Source: Singulisphaera sp. GP187 (GTDB taxonomy: Bacteria; Planctomycetota; Phycisphaerae; Phycisphaerales; SM1A02). Taken from it: a stretch of DNA of 64,000 nt. Numbering within the stretch: the first letter of the stretch is position 1; each line of letters opens with the position of its first letter. Positions 1 through 9,023 of this stretch are shown one piece after another. The DNA lies in contig CAMBMO010000001.1 in NCBI GenBank assembly GCA_945868805.1, positions 62,001 to 126,000 of the forward strand, read 5' to 3'. Both the position numbers and the translations under genes were made by a program. The notes beneath the pieces are model-generated. The model ran no database searches and was not told the origin of the DNA. It saw nothing but the letters and a program-made list of their open reading frames with translations.

Positions 1-1248
1 ATCCACACCTACGGCGGTCGGAGTGGCGAAACAGCTGAGCGGAACGGGAGTACTTCCTGCGGTCGCTGCGACGAGCGTAAATGGCGTTGTGCCGATTCCT
101 ACGGCAATTGCCTGCGAACATTCGTCGTTCGTCGGAATGGGTGGCGAACACTGCGAAACGGCAAGGTCGACGCACTGTTGATCCCACGATTTCTGGCAGC
201 AGACTGGATCGATTTGGCAGACATTGGCACAGCAGAATGCATCTTGGCAGCCTGCGGTGGCGTGCTTGGCAAAGCAATCGCCCGCAGATCCGCATGGACT
301 CGAACACTGGTCATCCCAAGTTGCCTGGATGTTGTAGCTCTGGAGAGCCCCACATGCGAAGGCGAACGGTTCGGGCGTTGGAAATGTCCCCCTGGCGAGT
401 ACCAAGAAGGATGTGCCAGATGGAACGCACTGCCAAAGATCGATCGTTGCGCATCCAGTTGTTTGGACGACCATGATCGCTTGCGACAGATCGTCACATG
501 GATCCGACAAAAGCGCAGCGAAGACGGGTACCTGACCGCTCTCTTGAGTTCCTCTCTCCGCCTGCAACGAGAGGTTGAGACGTGCCAACCCGTCGCCATT
601 TCCATCGGGCAAAACCAACCGATAGGTGTCGAGATCTGGAGTTCCAGTCGTACCTCCGGGGAGGTATCGAAAGTCTCCACAGACGAACTTCGCATTCACA
701 ACAGTGAGGAGTGATGGATTCGCGGCACCGTCGATGCATGGAGAATTTCCAGGACCAGTGGCATTGCAAGGTTCGTTTTCAGCAGTGGACTGTGCGGGAC
801 ACACCGGTGTGCAGCTCGATTGACAAATCGCGAAGGCCGCGGAGACACATGTCTGATCCCACGCATTGGAGCAACAGAATGCGTAGACACTGCAGACGGC
901 ATCGCAACACGCAGCATCAGAGCAGGATGGGGTTTCGTGGATGACGATGCAAGACCCTGCTGAGGGCGAGCCGCACGGAGTGGGTGGAGGAACTTCGCAG
1001 TTGACGACAGCGATGAAGACGCACTGCCCATCCCAGGCAGTCATGCAGCAAAACGGATCGATCGCACAGACAACAGCACAGCAGACTTGATCGATGCACC
1101 CCGGGGTCGGGTGGGAAACCGTGCAGAGACCCGTGGCTGCGATTGGGCAAGTCTGGGCGGTGGCGGTCCGCGGAGTCGAGACGATTGTTGCAAGTGCGCA
1201 GAGGGTCAGTATGAAGATGGAGGATCGATACATCAACATGGTCACCAT
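1..1248 (-). CDS. Secreted cysteine-rich protein, 3' end beyond window
   Basis: An uninterrupted minus-strand frame of 416 codons starts near 1248 and is still open at base 1, so the C-terminus lies outside the window. The start is ATG at 1248, or in-frame ATGs at 1239 or 1233; none has a clear Shine-Dalgarno. A hydrophobic N-terminus ending TATAQ is a good signal peptide. Three copies of a module of the form CC-x2-VC-x2-DPxCC-x3-WD-x2-C-x3-A follow, with a beta-rich stretch between copies two and three. The last visible part (NDECSQAIAV, TTPF) resembles the repeated beta-domains of the 889-residue protein just upstream, so the two are tandem relatives. Function is unknown; an exported structural or binding protein is inferred. 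Confidence 0.8.
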   Translation of the reverse strand, partial: MVTMLMYRSSIFILTLCALATIVSTPRTATAQTCPIAATGLCTVSHPTPGCIDQVCCAVVCAIDPFCCMTAWDGQCVFIAVVNCEVPPPTPCGSPSAGSCIVIHETPSCSDAACCDAVCSVYAFCCSNAWDQTCVSAAFAICQSSCTPVCPAQSTAENEPCNATGPGNSPCIDGAANPSLLTVVNAKFVCGDFRYLPGGTTGTPDLDTYRLVLPDGNGDGLARLNLSLQAERGTQESGQVPVFAALLSDPCDDLSQAIMVVQTTGCATIDLWQCVPSGTSFLVLARGTFPTPEPFAFACGALQSYNIQATWDDQCSSPCGSAGDCFAKHATAGCQDAFCCANVCQIDPVCCQKSWDQQCVDLAVSQCSPPIPTNDECSQAIAVGIGTTPFTLVAATAGSTPVPLSCFATPTAVGVD

Positions 1249-1299
1249 ACGGGATGGAGTGCGAGTTGCTTCAAACAATTCGACATTTGCACTAAAAGA

Positions 1300-1331
1300 A
1301 CACCCCCTCAGCCATGCGACTGAGGGGGTGT
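1300..1331 (-). terminator. Rho-independent terminator after the 889-residue gene
   Basis: A perfect 12-bp stem (ACACCCCCTCAG with CTGAGGGGGTGT) and an 8-base loop lie 29 bases after the stop codon at 1361. Read on the minus strand the hairpin is followed by TCTTTTAG. It separates the 889-residue secreted protein from the next minus-strand gene, so the two are probably independent transcripts. Confidence 0.85.
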
Positions 1332-1360
1332 GTTTGATTGAAGCGAATCAATTCAGGACA

Positions 1361-4030
1361 TCAAGGGCATAAGCCCCAGCCACTGAGCAACATCGTGAGA
1401 TCGAAGCCATTGGTCGCTCCGTCTCCAGTGATGTCGCCACCTGGCGTGCCCCATGCCGAGAGCAAGTACGACATGTCTGCGCCGTCTCGATCACCGTCAT
1501 TGTCGTAATCACCATTGCAGATAGGTCCGCACGTTACAGGATTGGAGACGCTCACATTGAGCGTGCCCGTACCGAGTGGAGTTGTCGCCGAATAACCACC
1601 GAGAGCGATGATGTATTCGACCCCGCACTCGAGTTGGACGGTCATGATCGACGTGTATGCAGCACATCCAGCCCCATCGTCATTGCAACCAACGACGGTC
1701 GAAACGTCGCAGGTGGTCTGCGCCGAGAGTCGCGTGTCATGAGTCGCAAGATTGCAGGTCGAGAAGGTGTGCATTCCGCCGAGGGTCGGAGTGAATGTGT
1801 AGAAGATGCAGTTGTAATTGAAATCGGTTCCGAATGGACCCATGTCGCAGAGTCCCGCGAAATTGAGGTCAACTGTCGCACCAGCGCGATCGAACGCAGT
1901 GTCACCCATTGCCAATTCGACAGGGGTCGCGCAAGTGAGTCCTTCACCACCGCCACCACCGCCTCCAGCATCGGCGATCACCAGCGTGCCAGTGCCGAAG
2001 CTCCCGGCGCCGTAGCCGCCGATTCGAATCGTGTACGTCGCCCCCGCTGCTGCGACAAGGTCGACTTCGGATGCGAGTCCGCACGAATCATCGTTGCAAG
2101 CGACGAGAGCACCACCACAGCCATCGTAGATGTCGATGCGTGTATCAAAACCTGCGTCGCACATGGACATGTGATATGTCGTTGTCGCGGCAGCGTCGAA
2201 CGTGAACCAGACATCGTTATAGAAACCAGCGCCGAACGTACCGCAACTTGGATCCGTTGGATTAGGACCATCTGTCGACGATCCATTGGTATCAAATGGA
2301 GTCGAACCGACCATCGCAACTTCCGCGTCAGCGCAGTCGTCGTTGGGAGGTCCAACAGGAGCACCCTGTGTGATGTTCAACTCAGTGGCTCCAACCGCAC
2401 CATTCCAACCGCCGACGCGGATGATGTACGACGTTCCTCCAACAAGGTCGGCCGCAAGGAATGACGAGAAATTGACACATCCTGGACCATCGTCATTGCA
2501 AGCGATCATGACGCCACCCGCATCTGGGCAGCCTTCCCACACTTCAACGCCTGTGTCGAACGGAGCGCTCGAATCGCAGGTTTGGAGTGTGTATCCGTCT
2601 GTCGCGGGAGCAACGAAGGAGAAGAAGACGTCCTTGGTGATGGGCGCTCCTCCAAATCCGCATGTCACTTCGCCAAAGCTGGTTCCAGCGGTCGTGTTAT
2701 CGAATGGATTAGCTCCAATGGTTGCAACGACTGGCTTGCCACAATCATCGCCGGCAGGGGGCACGAACTCGCAAGTCACGGACGAAAGCTCGAGCGTGTA
2801 ATCGTTGCCAAGCGGACCTCCACATGGGAGATCAATAAACTGACTTGGGAGCGCCACAATGTAGTAGTTGCCTGGTCCGACGCAGAGGCTCGTCGTGCTA
2901 CTTGGGCAAGATCCGACGCTGACTGCCCCGACGATCGTGCAAGCCGCTTGATCAACAACCGCGCAGAAACAGGGCAAGTTGCTGAAGAGACTCATCGTGA
3001 TGATGGATCCTTCGGTGGTTGTGAACGCGTACCAGTCTGTGTCGCGCATCGCAGTGCTCGCCCAGAAGGTTCCGCCGATGGTGTTGTTCAGCGATGTTGG
3101 CTCGTTTGCGCCTCCACCGTTGCAACCACCGTTGGTGTCTTCGCCGCAGTACTCCAGCTCAGCCTGAGCGCCTGGCGGAATCGTGCAACCTCCTGCGCCA
3201 CATGCAGTGCAGAGTGTCGCCGCTCCGTTCGCGCAGATCAGATCCCATTCGGTTTCGCAGCAGTATGGGTCGGATGCGCAAACCGTATTGCAACATTCCA
3301 TGTCGGCGCAACCTACGGTGCCCGGGTTGGCAACGCAGCAGTCGCCACCGGAGCCACATCCGCCACCACCGCCGCCACCGCATTGAGCGCACATTGTCGC
3401 GGCTTGATTCGCACAAATCTGGTCCCACTCCGTTGCACAGCAATATGGATCGGCCGCACAAACGGTATCGCAACATGCTTGATCGGAGCAGCAGACAGTG
3501 CCCGGGTTGGCTACGCAGCAATCTCCGCCGCCACCACCGCCACCGCCACCCACGCTGATGGTGAATGTTCCAGGGCCACCAGTGGTGGTCGCCGAATAGA
3601 CGCCCACAGCGAGCTTGTAAGTTGTTCCTGCAGTTGCAGAAAAAGTCATGATGCTTGAGAAATTCGCGCAACCAGCGCCATCGTCGTTGCAAGCAAAAAC
3701 GGATGCAGCGGAGCAGTCGGTGTGCGCGGACAATTTGGTGTCAACATTACCCGCGGTGTTGCAATTTGACATGATGTAGGTGTCAGTCGCTGGGGCAGTC
3801 CATGTGAACCACACGACGTTGTAATTGATGTCGGTTCCAAATGGTCCTGGATCGCATAACCCCGTGTGATCCAGATCTTGAGTCGCCCCGGCATTGTTGT
3901 AAGCATTGTTCCCGTCAACAACCGGGACGGCTGCGGCGCAAGTCAATCCGCCCTGGGCGTAGACACTGGCCGTGGTACATGTTGCGAGAAATCCTGCCAC
4001 CACATACGTGAATTTTGAGGGACGCATCAT
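1361..4030 (-). CDS. Large secreted dockerin-like, Cys-rich repeat protein
   Basis: 889 residues. Residues 1-26 form a signal peptide ending VYAQ. Four copies of a beta-domain of about 120 residues follow (near 27-160, 430-560, 565-690 and 695-830), each with the signature CNDDGxGC and an aromatic WFTF/FFSF strand; they resemble PPC-type C-terminal domains. Between the first and second lie glycine tracts and two near-identical Cys modules (171-217 and 231-277, each with CCxTVCxxDPYCCxxEWDxICAN). The last 55 residues are a dockerin-like pair of Asp-rich calcium loops, each followed by LLSAWG or LLSGWG. ATGATG is preceded by GGAGAG. The protein is probably exported and anchored or assembled outside the inner membrane; its function is not recognisable. 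Confidence 0.85.
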   Translation of the reverse strand: MMRPSKFTYVVAGFLATCTTASVYAQGGLTCAAAVPVVDGNNAYNNAGATQDLDHTGLCDPGPFGTDINYNVVWFTWTAPATDTYIMSNCNTAGNVDTKLSAHTDCSAASVFACNDDGAGCANFSSIMTFSATAGTTYKLAVGVYSATTTGGPGTFTISVGGGGGGGGGDCCVANPGTVCCSDQACCDTVCAADPYCCATEWDQICANQAATMCAQCGGGGGGGCGSGGDCCVANPGTVGCADMECCNTVCASDPYCCETEWDLICANGAATLCTACGAGGCTIPPGAQAELEYCGEDTNGGCNGGGANEPTSLNNTIGGTFWASTAMRDTDWYAFTTTEGSIITMSLFSNLPCFCAVVDQAACTIVGAVSVGSCPSSTTSLCVGPGNYYIVALPSQFIDLPCGGPLGNDYTLELSSVTCEFVPPAGDDCGKPVVATIGANPFDNTTAGTSFGEVTCGFGGAPITKDVFFSFVAPATDGYTLQTCDSSAPFDTGVEVWEGCPDAGGVMIACNDDGPGCVNFSSFLAADLVGGTSYIIRVGGWNGAVGATELNITQGAPVGPPNDDCADAEVAMVGSTPFDTNGSSTDGPNPTDPSCGTFGAGFYNDVWFTFDAAATTTYHMSMCDAGFDTRIDIYDGCGGALVACNDDSCGLASEVDLVAAAGATYTIRIGGYGAGSFGTGTLVIADAGGGGGGGEGLTCATPVELAMGDTAFDRAGATVDLNFAGLCDMGPFGTDFNYNCIFYTFTPTLGGMHTFSTCNLATHDTRLSAQTTCDVSTVVGCNDDGAGCAAYTSIMTVQLECGVEYIIALGGYSATTPLGTGTLNVSVSNPVTCGPICNGDYDNDGDRDGADMSYLLSAWGTPGGDITGDGATNGFDLTMLLSGWGLCP

Positions 4031-4354
4031 TTACTCTCCAAGTTGATAATTTGACGATTCAATGCCGAAACTTATGGCAATCACTACCCGAACCAGATTC
4101 GTCAGCGTCATGCGTTCGAAATTCCAGACGGGTGAGAGTCACCTGGGGAAATGCAAACAATGCAGTTCCACGGAAGCAACATAACTCAAAAAGTCACAAA
4201 TCCAAATAAAAATTGAGTTTTCCGTCCAGTAACGAGGCCAAGTCCGTGCTATCGGACCATGCGCTTAGAGGAACAGGTTCGGCGCTTTGGCCTCAAATGT
4301 TTGCAAGTCGTTTATAACTCGCCACTTACTGACTCACAAGATCCAAACCGCACA
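4031..4354. other. 324-bp intergenic region with nested inverted repeat
   Basis: No gene is supported here. It holds the minus-strand leader of the 889-residue gene and the 3' flank of the CvpA-like gene. Bases 4234-4241 (GAGGCCAA) pair perfectly with 4287-4294 (TTGGCCTC), and a second hairpin, GTCCG-TGCTAT-CGGAC (4242-4257), abuts the inner edge of the first arm. There is no U tract, so it is not a classical terminator. The part 4060-4230 is AT-richer and is a plausible promoter zone. Confidence 0.45.
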
Positions 4355-6022
4355 TCAGTCAGAAAACCCATTTTTCGCTGTTACATTGCAGGTCCCGATG
4401 AGAGTTTTTCCAATTCGGATCCCTTGAATGACCGTTCCTACTGGAACGATGAACACCAGTTGAAGTCGGTGTTCGCCTGATTGCGGTTGGGGGGGCAGTT
4501 CCGAAATCTTCTTGAATGGTTTGGAGGGCTCGAAGCGGATCTCCACGTCGCTCTGCCGTTCCCAGACATATCCAACTGGTTTGTATGCCTTCTGGAGTGA
4601 GTCCACCAATTCAAGAGGAACTTCTTTTCCGAGTTCCTTGAAGGTCTTCGAACCGTCGCCCCACATGTCAATTTTCCCGCCTCGTGTGACATCCACCATC
4701 AGTACTTCTGTACCAGTGGGGTGATAAAATCCGCTCACCTTTTGTGTTCGAGAAAAACCGACCGCTGAGCCCTTCTTGTAAACACCTTTTCCGCTACCGA
4801 GGTAATTGCCGGAGTCGTTGGAAGTCACGGTCATCGTGTCTGCGAGATTGACATTCAACTGAACTGGCTGAACGGAATTCTTGATCCGAACGAATTCTGA
4901 AACGTCATTGAGATACCCACCGTCTGGACTTGCATCGCTCTGATCGGGCGACACGACACCGCTCTCCGCCGCAAACTGGGCTGCGAGGTTCGTCTCTTGA
5001 AGGGGGACCGCGAGCAAATAGCGAAGGCCTTTGAGGAAGAAGACCGTCGGCTTCGATATGCCACCGGCGAAATCGCTTGCAGGAAAGAACAACGTGACTT
5101 TCGCTTCTTGCTCTGCTGGTGCGCTGGTCGCAAAGTTCCCAATGTCCTCGAACGTATAAACCCTCGATTCGCCACCTTCGACTGGTTGTCGAAACTTTGT
5201 GGGGTAAGAGACACGGGGATTTCGATCGGTGTTGGCGAGCTTGGCTTGTGCACACGAGAGAATGAACTGTTCGCCGTTGTCGTAGCCACCAGTTTGCACG
5301 GTGATCTCGACTGCGTACGCGCCACCAATGGCACCATCAGCAGCCTGATAGTTCGCGTCGAAGATGAGATTTCCGATCTTGACATCCTTGGGAGCGATGC
5401 CGACTCTCCCATCGCCGTTTCGAAACGTATCGCGGTGAAGACTGAGCGCGGTCTTTGCCAAATCTGGGTAATGAGTTGCGAGCGAGAATGTTCTGGCAGG
5501 GGAGAGCGATCCAAGCGAAACTTGCTTATAGAAACTCTCAGTGATGTTTGGCGCCGGGATCCACATCTCGTTGAATTGCATCGGAGCACCCTTTGCATTC
5601 GGACCTCGCGCCCATCCGACATATCCCATGATTTCAGTGGGTCCTTGCATAAATCCGCAGGCGATCGCAGTCATTCCGATCGTGAGAACTCCCGCCGCAA
5701 ATCCGAAAATTCCGCCGCCAATTGCGCTGATTGCCGGTGGCAATGGAACGTCGAATGGGATGAGGAGATCTGCGGCGATCCGAAGGACGAAGAGCGCGAA
5801 AAAGAAAAGGAGTCCAAGAGCCATTCCCCACGCATAGTTGTCGAAGTCTCCCCCCCTGAGCAACAATCCAACCACAACTGGTTCCCAGAATGCGAATGCG
5901 ATCGCGCCGGCGAGTATGACGCAGATGCAGTGAATGATCGAACTGAACAACCCTTGATTCGACCACCAATATGCGATGAGAAGGATGAATGCGACGACGA
6001 TCGTATTGAAAGCAACGTTCAT
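4355..6022 (-). CDS. CvpA-like multi-pass membrane protein with large extramembrane domain
   Basis: 555 residues. The first ~165 residues contain about four or five hydrophobic segments in the CvpA/colicin V production style (short N-terminal helix, GGIFGFAAGV glycine-rich helix). A long soluble region of about 390 residues without recognised motifs follows; its beta-rich pattern suggests a periplasmic or cytoplasmic binding domain. The ATG overlaps the stop of the upstream PilB-like gene by 4 bases (ATGA), so the two are translationally coupled. With the PilB-like and PilT-like genes it forms one minus-strand unit, and a role linked to that ATPase pair is inferred from position only. CvpA assignment is by pattern, moderate confidence. 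Confidence 0.7.
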   Translation of the reverse strand: MNVAFNTIVVAFILLIAYWWSNQGLFSSIIHCICVILAGAIAFAFWEPVVVGLLLRGGDFDNYAWGMALGLLFFFALFVLRIAADLLIPFDVPLPPAISAIGGGIFGFAAGVLTIGMTAIACGFMQGPTEIMGYVGWARGPNAKGAPMQFNEMWIPAPNITESFYKQVSLGSLSPARTFSLATHYPDLAKTALSLHRDTFRNGDGRVGIAPKDVKIGNLIFDANYQAADGAIGGAYAVEITVQTGGYDNGEQFILSCAQAKLANTDRNPRVSYPTKFRQPVEGGESRVYTFEDIGNFATSAPAEQEAKVTLFFPASDFAGGISKPTVFFLKGLRYLLAVPLQETNLAAQFAAESGVVSPDQSDASPDGGYLNDVSEFVRIKNSVQPVQLNVNLADTMTVTSNDSGNYLGSGKGVYKKGSAVGFSRTQKVSGFYHPTGTEVLMVDVTRGGKIDMWGDGSKTFKELGKEVPLELVDSLQKAYKPVGYVWERQSDVEIRFEPSKPFKKISELPPQPQSGEHRLQLVFIVPVGTVIQGIRIGKTLIGTCNVTAKNGFSD

Positions 6023-7749
6023 TTCGGTTGCTCCTTCGAGGTAGCCGGAACGGTCGGAACCTTGGCTGGAACATCAGCTGGTTTCGTGGCGACGGGCGCC
6101 TTTGGGGCAAAGACTCGTGCGATTTCTTCAAGGCTGGTTTCGCCAGCCCGTACCTTCAAAAGTGCACACTCTTGTGTCATCGGACTTCGATGGGCACGGC
6201 GCATCTGCTGATATGCGTTGGGTACATCCCCAGCGACGAGCAGTTCTCGACTCCGTTCATCCGGTCGAACAACCTCGAAAACTCCGACAGTTCCGATGAA
6301 CCCTGTCCCACCACAGCTTCCGCAATCCACGATTTCGTTTTTTACTTGAATCTTGCCGCTTGCGCGGAAGAGCTGGAGCGGTTTCCCTGGAGCCCCACCG
6401 AGACGCTTTGCTTGTTCCGCCGAAGCTTGAAATGGTTGGCGACACTCGGTGCAGAGGGTGCGAACGAGTCTTTCAGAGACGACCGCACGTAGCGAATTCA
6501 CGGCCGCTTTCGAATCGCCGACAGCTTTCAGGTATGCGTAGATCGCGCTATTGACTGAGTCGGTTGGAATGAGGACATAGAACAAGGTTCCCTGGCTATT
6601 CGAGTGCACAAGGATTGGTCCGACGCCTGGATCCGTGAAATCAGAAACCATCATGACATTCGGCCCGCGCCTGACAATTGATTGGAGCATCGATGCGTAC
6701 TCGCTCGTCGATTCGCCCGCGATCCACGCGGTTTGGGTCACTCCTTCGAGACGACGATCGATGAACCGCTCGATCGTCTTGATATCGCTGGTGTATGGAT
6801 TGTGCTGCGACAACAGCGCGTATCCGAGAGTCGTGAGACCTTGCCCCGTCGGAGCGAGAACCAACACCACGCCACCTGGCACATCGCTTATGGCATCCTT
6901 GAGGGTTTGGATCTGGACTGGGAGCAGACCGAGCCGGTCGAACGGGATCGCCAATTGCTTCTCGCGATCGTGGTCGAGACGAAGAATCTGCCCCGCCGAA
7001 GTACCCCAAGTACTCAGCAAGAACTTTACTTCACCCTCTCCGATCTTCATTCCAAGCGTTGCAGTCTGGCGCTTGCGCCTTTCCTGAATATCTAATCCTG
7101 CGGCAGCCTTCAAATAGTTGATCATCCGGAGCGCCGCATCCGGCGGATATGTCTCGCGACGGGACTTCACTGTGTCAACTGTTTGGACCGTCAAGTAGTT
7201 CGCACCAGCGGGTGAGAGTTCAACTCGGCTTGCTCGTGCCGGGAGCGAAGGGACCAACATGCGCTCGGTGTTGATGTGAACTTCGAAGTTCGGAGCGTCC
7301 TTCGCGGGTGGAGTTTGAATGACCCCTTTGCCATTGTTGTACGAGGCGGTGACCTCATCAAATGCGCGCTTGGCCCTGCGACTCGCTTGGAAACTCTTCA
7401 GTTTCGTAGCAAGTATGTCGAACTTTTCAGACTCGGGGACGCGGCTGTCCCGGAACTTCCAGTATCCGTATGGAACTCCGGCATATGCCAACACCATGAG
7501 TGGCCAGCCAACCCAGAAAAGCGGGATTAAGAGAACCGCGACCATCCCCAAGACGAGCGTCCCGAGTCCTAACCCAGCCCAACGCTCTGGATAGAAGCGA
7601 TGCTTGCGACTGTCCATCTCGATGACTGTCGAGATCACCCACACATAGGGAAGCACGGTCAAAAAGACCAAAAAGGGTTTGTAGGTCGAAATGAGATTGA
7701 CCGCGGTGGGGTCGAGCGATAGAAGAATTGGGTTCGTGACGACGATCAT
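6019..7749 (-). CDS. Membrane-anchored PilB/GspE-like protein with degenerate ATP site
   Basis: 576 residues. Two or three hydrophobic segments at about 22-43 and 60-95 precede a secretion-ATPase fold. The usual N-terminal GspE domain is absent. Walker A reads APTGQGLTT (about 299-307) where the family has GPTGSGKTT, so the catalytic lysine is a leucine. The Walker B/His-box region reads NVMMVSDFTDPG instead of DVIMVGEIRD. A CxxC zinc motif (CTEC) and a second one (CGSC) with GFIGTVGVFEV keep the normal family spacing. ATP hydrolysis is therefore unlikely; a structural or regulatory partner of the neighbouring PilT-like ATPase is inferred. The tail is Ala/Pro/Lys rich. Confidence 0.8.
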   Translation of the reverse strand: MIVVTNPILLSLDPTAVNLISTYKPFLVFLTVLPYVWVISTVIEMDSRKHRFYPERWAGLGLGTLVLGMVAVLLIPLFWVGWPLMVLAYAGVPYGYWKFRDSRVPESEKFDILATKLKSFQASRRAKRAFDEVTASYNNGKGVIQTPPAKDAPNFEVHINTERMLVPSLPARASRVELSPAGANYLTVQTVDTVKSRRETYPPDAALRMINYLKAAAGLDIQERRKRQTATLGMKIGEGEVKFLLSTWGTSAGQILRLDHDREKQLAIPFDRLGLLPVQIQTLKDAISDVPGGVVLVLAPTGQGLTTLGYALLSQHNPYTSDIKTIERFIDRRLEGVTQTAWIAGESTSEYASMLQSIVRRGPNVMMVSDFTDPGVGPILVHSNSQGTLFYVLIPTDSVNSAIYAYLKAVGDSKAAVNSLRAVVSERLVRTLCTECRQPFQASAEQAKRLGGAPGKPLQLFRASGKIQVKNEIVDCGSCGGTGFIGTVGVFEVVRPDERSRELLVAGDVPNAYQQMRRAHRSPMTQECALLKVRAGETSLEEIARVFAPKAPVATKPADVPAKVPTVPATSKEQPK

Positions 7750-7777
7750 GTTTGAAGCCCTTGGTCAACCGCCGGGA

Positions 7778-8917
7778 TTAAGTGATTCCCTTGAGTCGCA
7801 TCTTCAGTTCTTCCGGCCGTGGAGTCGATTCAATGGCGACTTTCTGGTGAACCATTTCACTCTCGACCAATTCGACGAGTGCCGAAGTGAAGTCGATCAT
7901 GCCTTCTTCCTTGCCGTTCTTGATCACTTCGAGCAAATCTCCCTCGCGTCCATCCAAGATAAATTTTTGGACGGTCGGAGTGTTCAGAAGGATTTCGAGC
8001 GCGGGAACTCGTGCAATCTCTGGCTTGAGCGTCGGGAGCAATTTTTGATAGACGATCGCCCGCAGGTTGTACGCGAGGAGCTTTCGAATCTGATCACGCT
8101 CATTCTCGGGGAAGAGGTCGTAGATGCGACCAAACGTCTGCCACGCGCTGGATGCGTGAATCGTCCCAAAGACAAGATGCCCAGTTTCTGCTGCGCGAAC
8201 CGCGGCTTCGAATGTCTCGTAGTCGCGCATTTCGCCGACGAGACAGATGTCGGGGTTTTCTCGGACGAGCGCACGAAGCGCATCGTTAAAGTTTGTGCAA
8301 TCGATGCCGATCTCACGCTGGTTGATCGTCGCCTTCACATCCGTGAAGATGTATTCGATCGGATCTTCAATCGTCACGATGTGCACTTTCTTGCGTTCGT
8401 TCACATACTGCATCATTGCAGCGATCGAAGTGCTCTTGCCCGAACCTGTGACGCCTGAAAAAAGGATAAGTCCCTGCGCGAGCATTGCAATTTCGCCCAA
8501 ACTTGCGCGAAGTCCAAGTTCTTCAAATGTCTTGATTTTGCTCGTGATCAATCGAGCGGCGACTGCGGGTCTCCCACGAGCCATGAACAGATTCACTCGA
8601 AAACGGCGCCCGTTATCGAAGTCGAACGCAAAGTCCATCGATCCGTTGCGACGAAAGTGATCGAGCTGATTTGGGTCGAGGATGTCTTTGGCCAATTGAA
8701 ACATCAGTTCTTCAGTGACCGGAGGCGCCGCGAGGTCACGAAGCGCCCCACGGTGTCGGATCCGGGGCGGAAGTCCAGACTTCACGATCAAGTCGCTTCC
8801 CTCAATCTTGATAATCGCCGTGAGCCATGCGTACCAGGCCTTGCGGCCTTCGCCTGCTTGCGTTCCGCGCGTATCGGTCGCGACAGGTGTCAGGAGTTCT
8901 TCTCGTCCGTGGCTCAA
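7778..8917 (-). CDS. pilT: PilT/PilU-like type IV pilus retraction ATPase
   Basis: 379 residues. The N-terminal PAS-like pilus-ATPase domain is followed by Walker A SGVTGSGKST (about 154-163), an Asp box with TIEDPIEYIF, Walker B ICLVGEMRDYET and the His box GHLVFGTIHASSA, all intact. The C-terminal part (ALEILLNTPTV) matches PilT/PilU. These proteins drive pilus retraction or related twitching functions at the inner membrane. The start is TTG at 8917, preceded by AAAGGA five bases upstream. The gene leads the three-gene unit and lies 28 bases upstream of the degenerate PilB-like gene. No pilin, PilC or PilQ gene is in the window. Confidence 0.88.
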   Translation of the reverse strand: MSHGREELLTPVATDTRGTQAGEGRKAWYAWLTAIIKIEGSDLIVKSGLPPRIRHRGALRDLAAPPVTEELMFQLAKDILDPNQLDHFRRNGSMDFAFDFDNGRRFRVNLFMARGRPAVAARLITSKIKTFEELGLRASLGEIAMLAQGLILFSGVTGSGKSTSIAAMMQYVNERKKVHIVTIEDPIEYIFTDVKATINQREIGIDCTNFNDALRALVRENPDICLVGEMRDYETFEAAVRAAETGHLVFGTIHASSAWQTFGRIYDLFPENERDQIRKLLAYNLRAIVYQKLLPTLKPEIARVPALEILLNTPTVQKFILDGREGDLLEVIKNGKEEGMIDFTSALVELVESEMVHQKVAIESTPRPEELKMRLKGIT

Positions 8918-8988
8918 TGCGTTCCTTTTGTGGAATTCCGTGCGATCTGAGAGCGTAGCAAGGGATCGCGAATGTTGGGAACGACCGC

Positions 8989-9017
8989 TTGACGAGAATG
9001 CGAAATCGTCCGATCAT
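8989..9017 (+). promoter_or_regulatory. Predicted guaB promoter giving a leaderless mRNA
   Basis: TTGACG (8989-8994), a 17-base spacer, then GATCAT (9012-9017). The ATG of guaB lies exactly 6 bases after the -10 hexamer, so transcription should begin at or within a base of the start codon. No Shine-Dalgarno sequence precedes this ATG. Confidence 0.55.
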
Positions 9018-9023
9018 CCCTCA

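Noticed and set aside
4997-6211. A 404-codon plus-strand open frame
   Set aside because: It is antisense to the CvpA-like gene and the end of the PilB-like gene, has an odd Arg/Glu composition, no family motif and no start signal; the minus-strand genes have clear structure.
8715-9023. A 103-codon N-terminal extension of IMPDH
   Set aside because: The open frame extends upstream but overlaps the pilT-like gene on the other strand and has no IMPDH similarity; ATG 9024 gives the conserved N-terminus.
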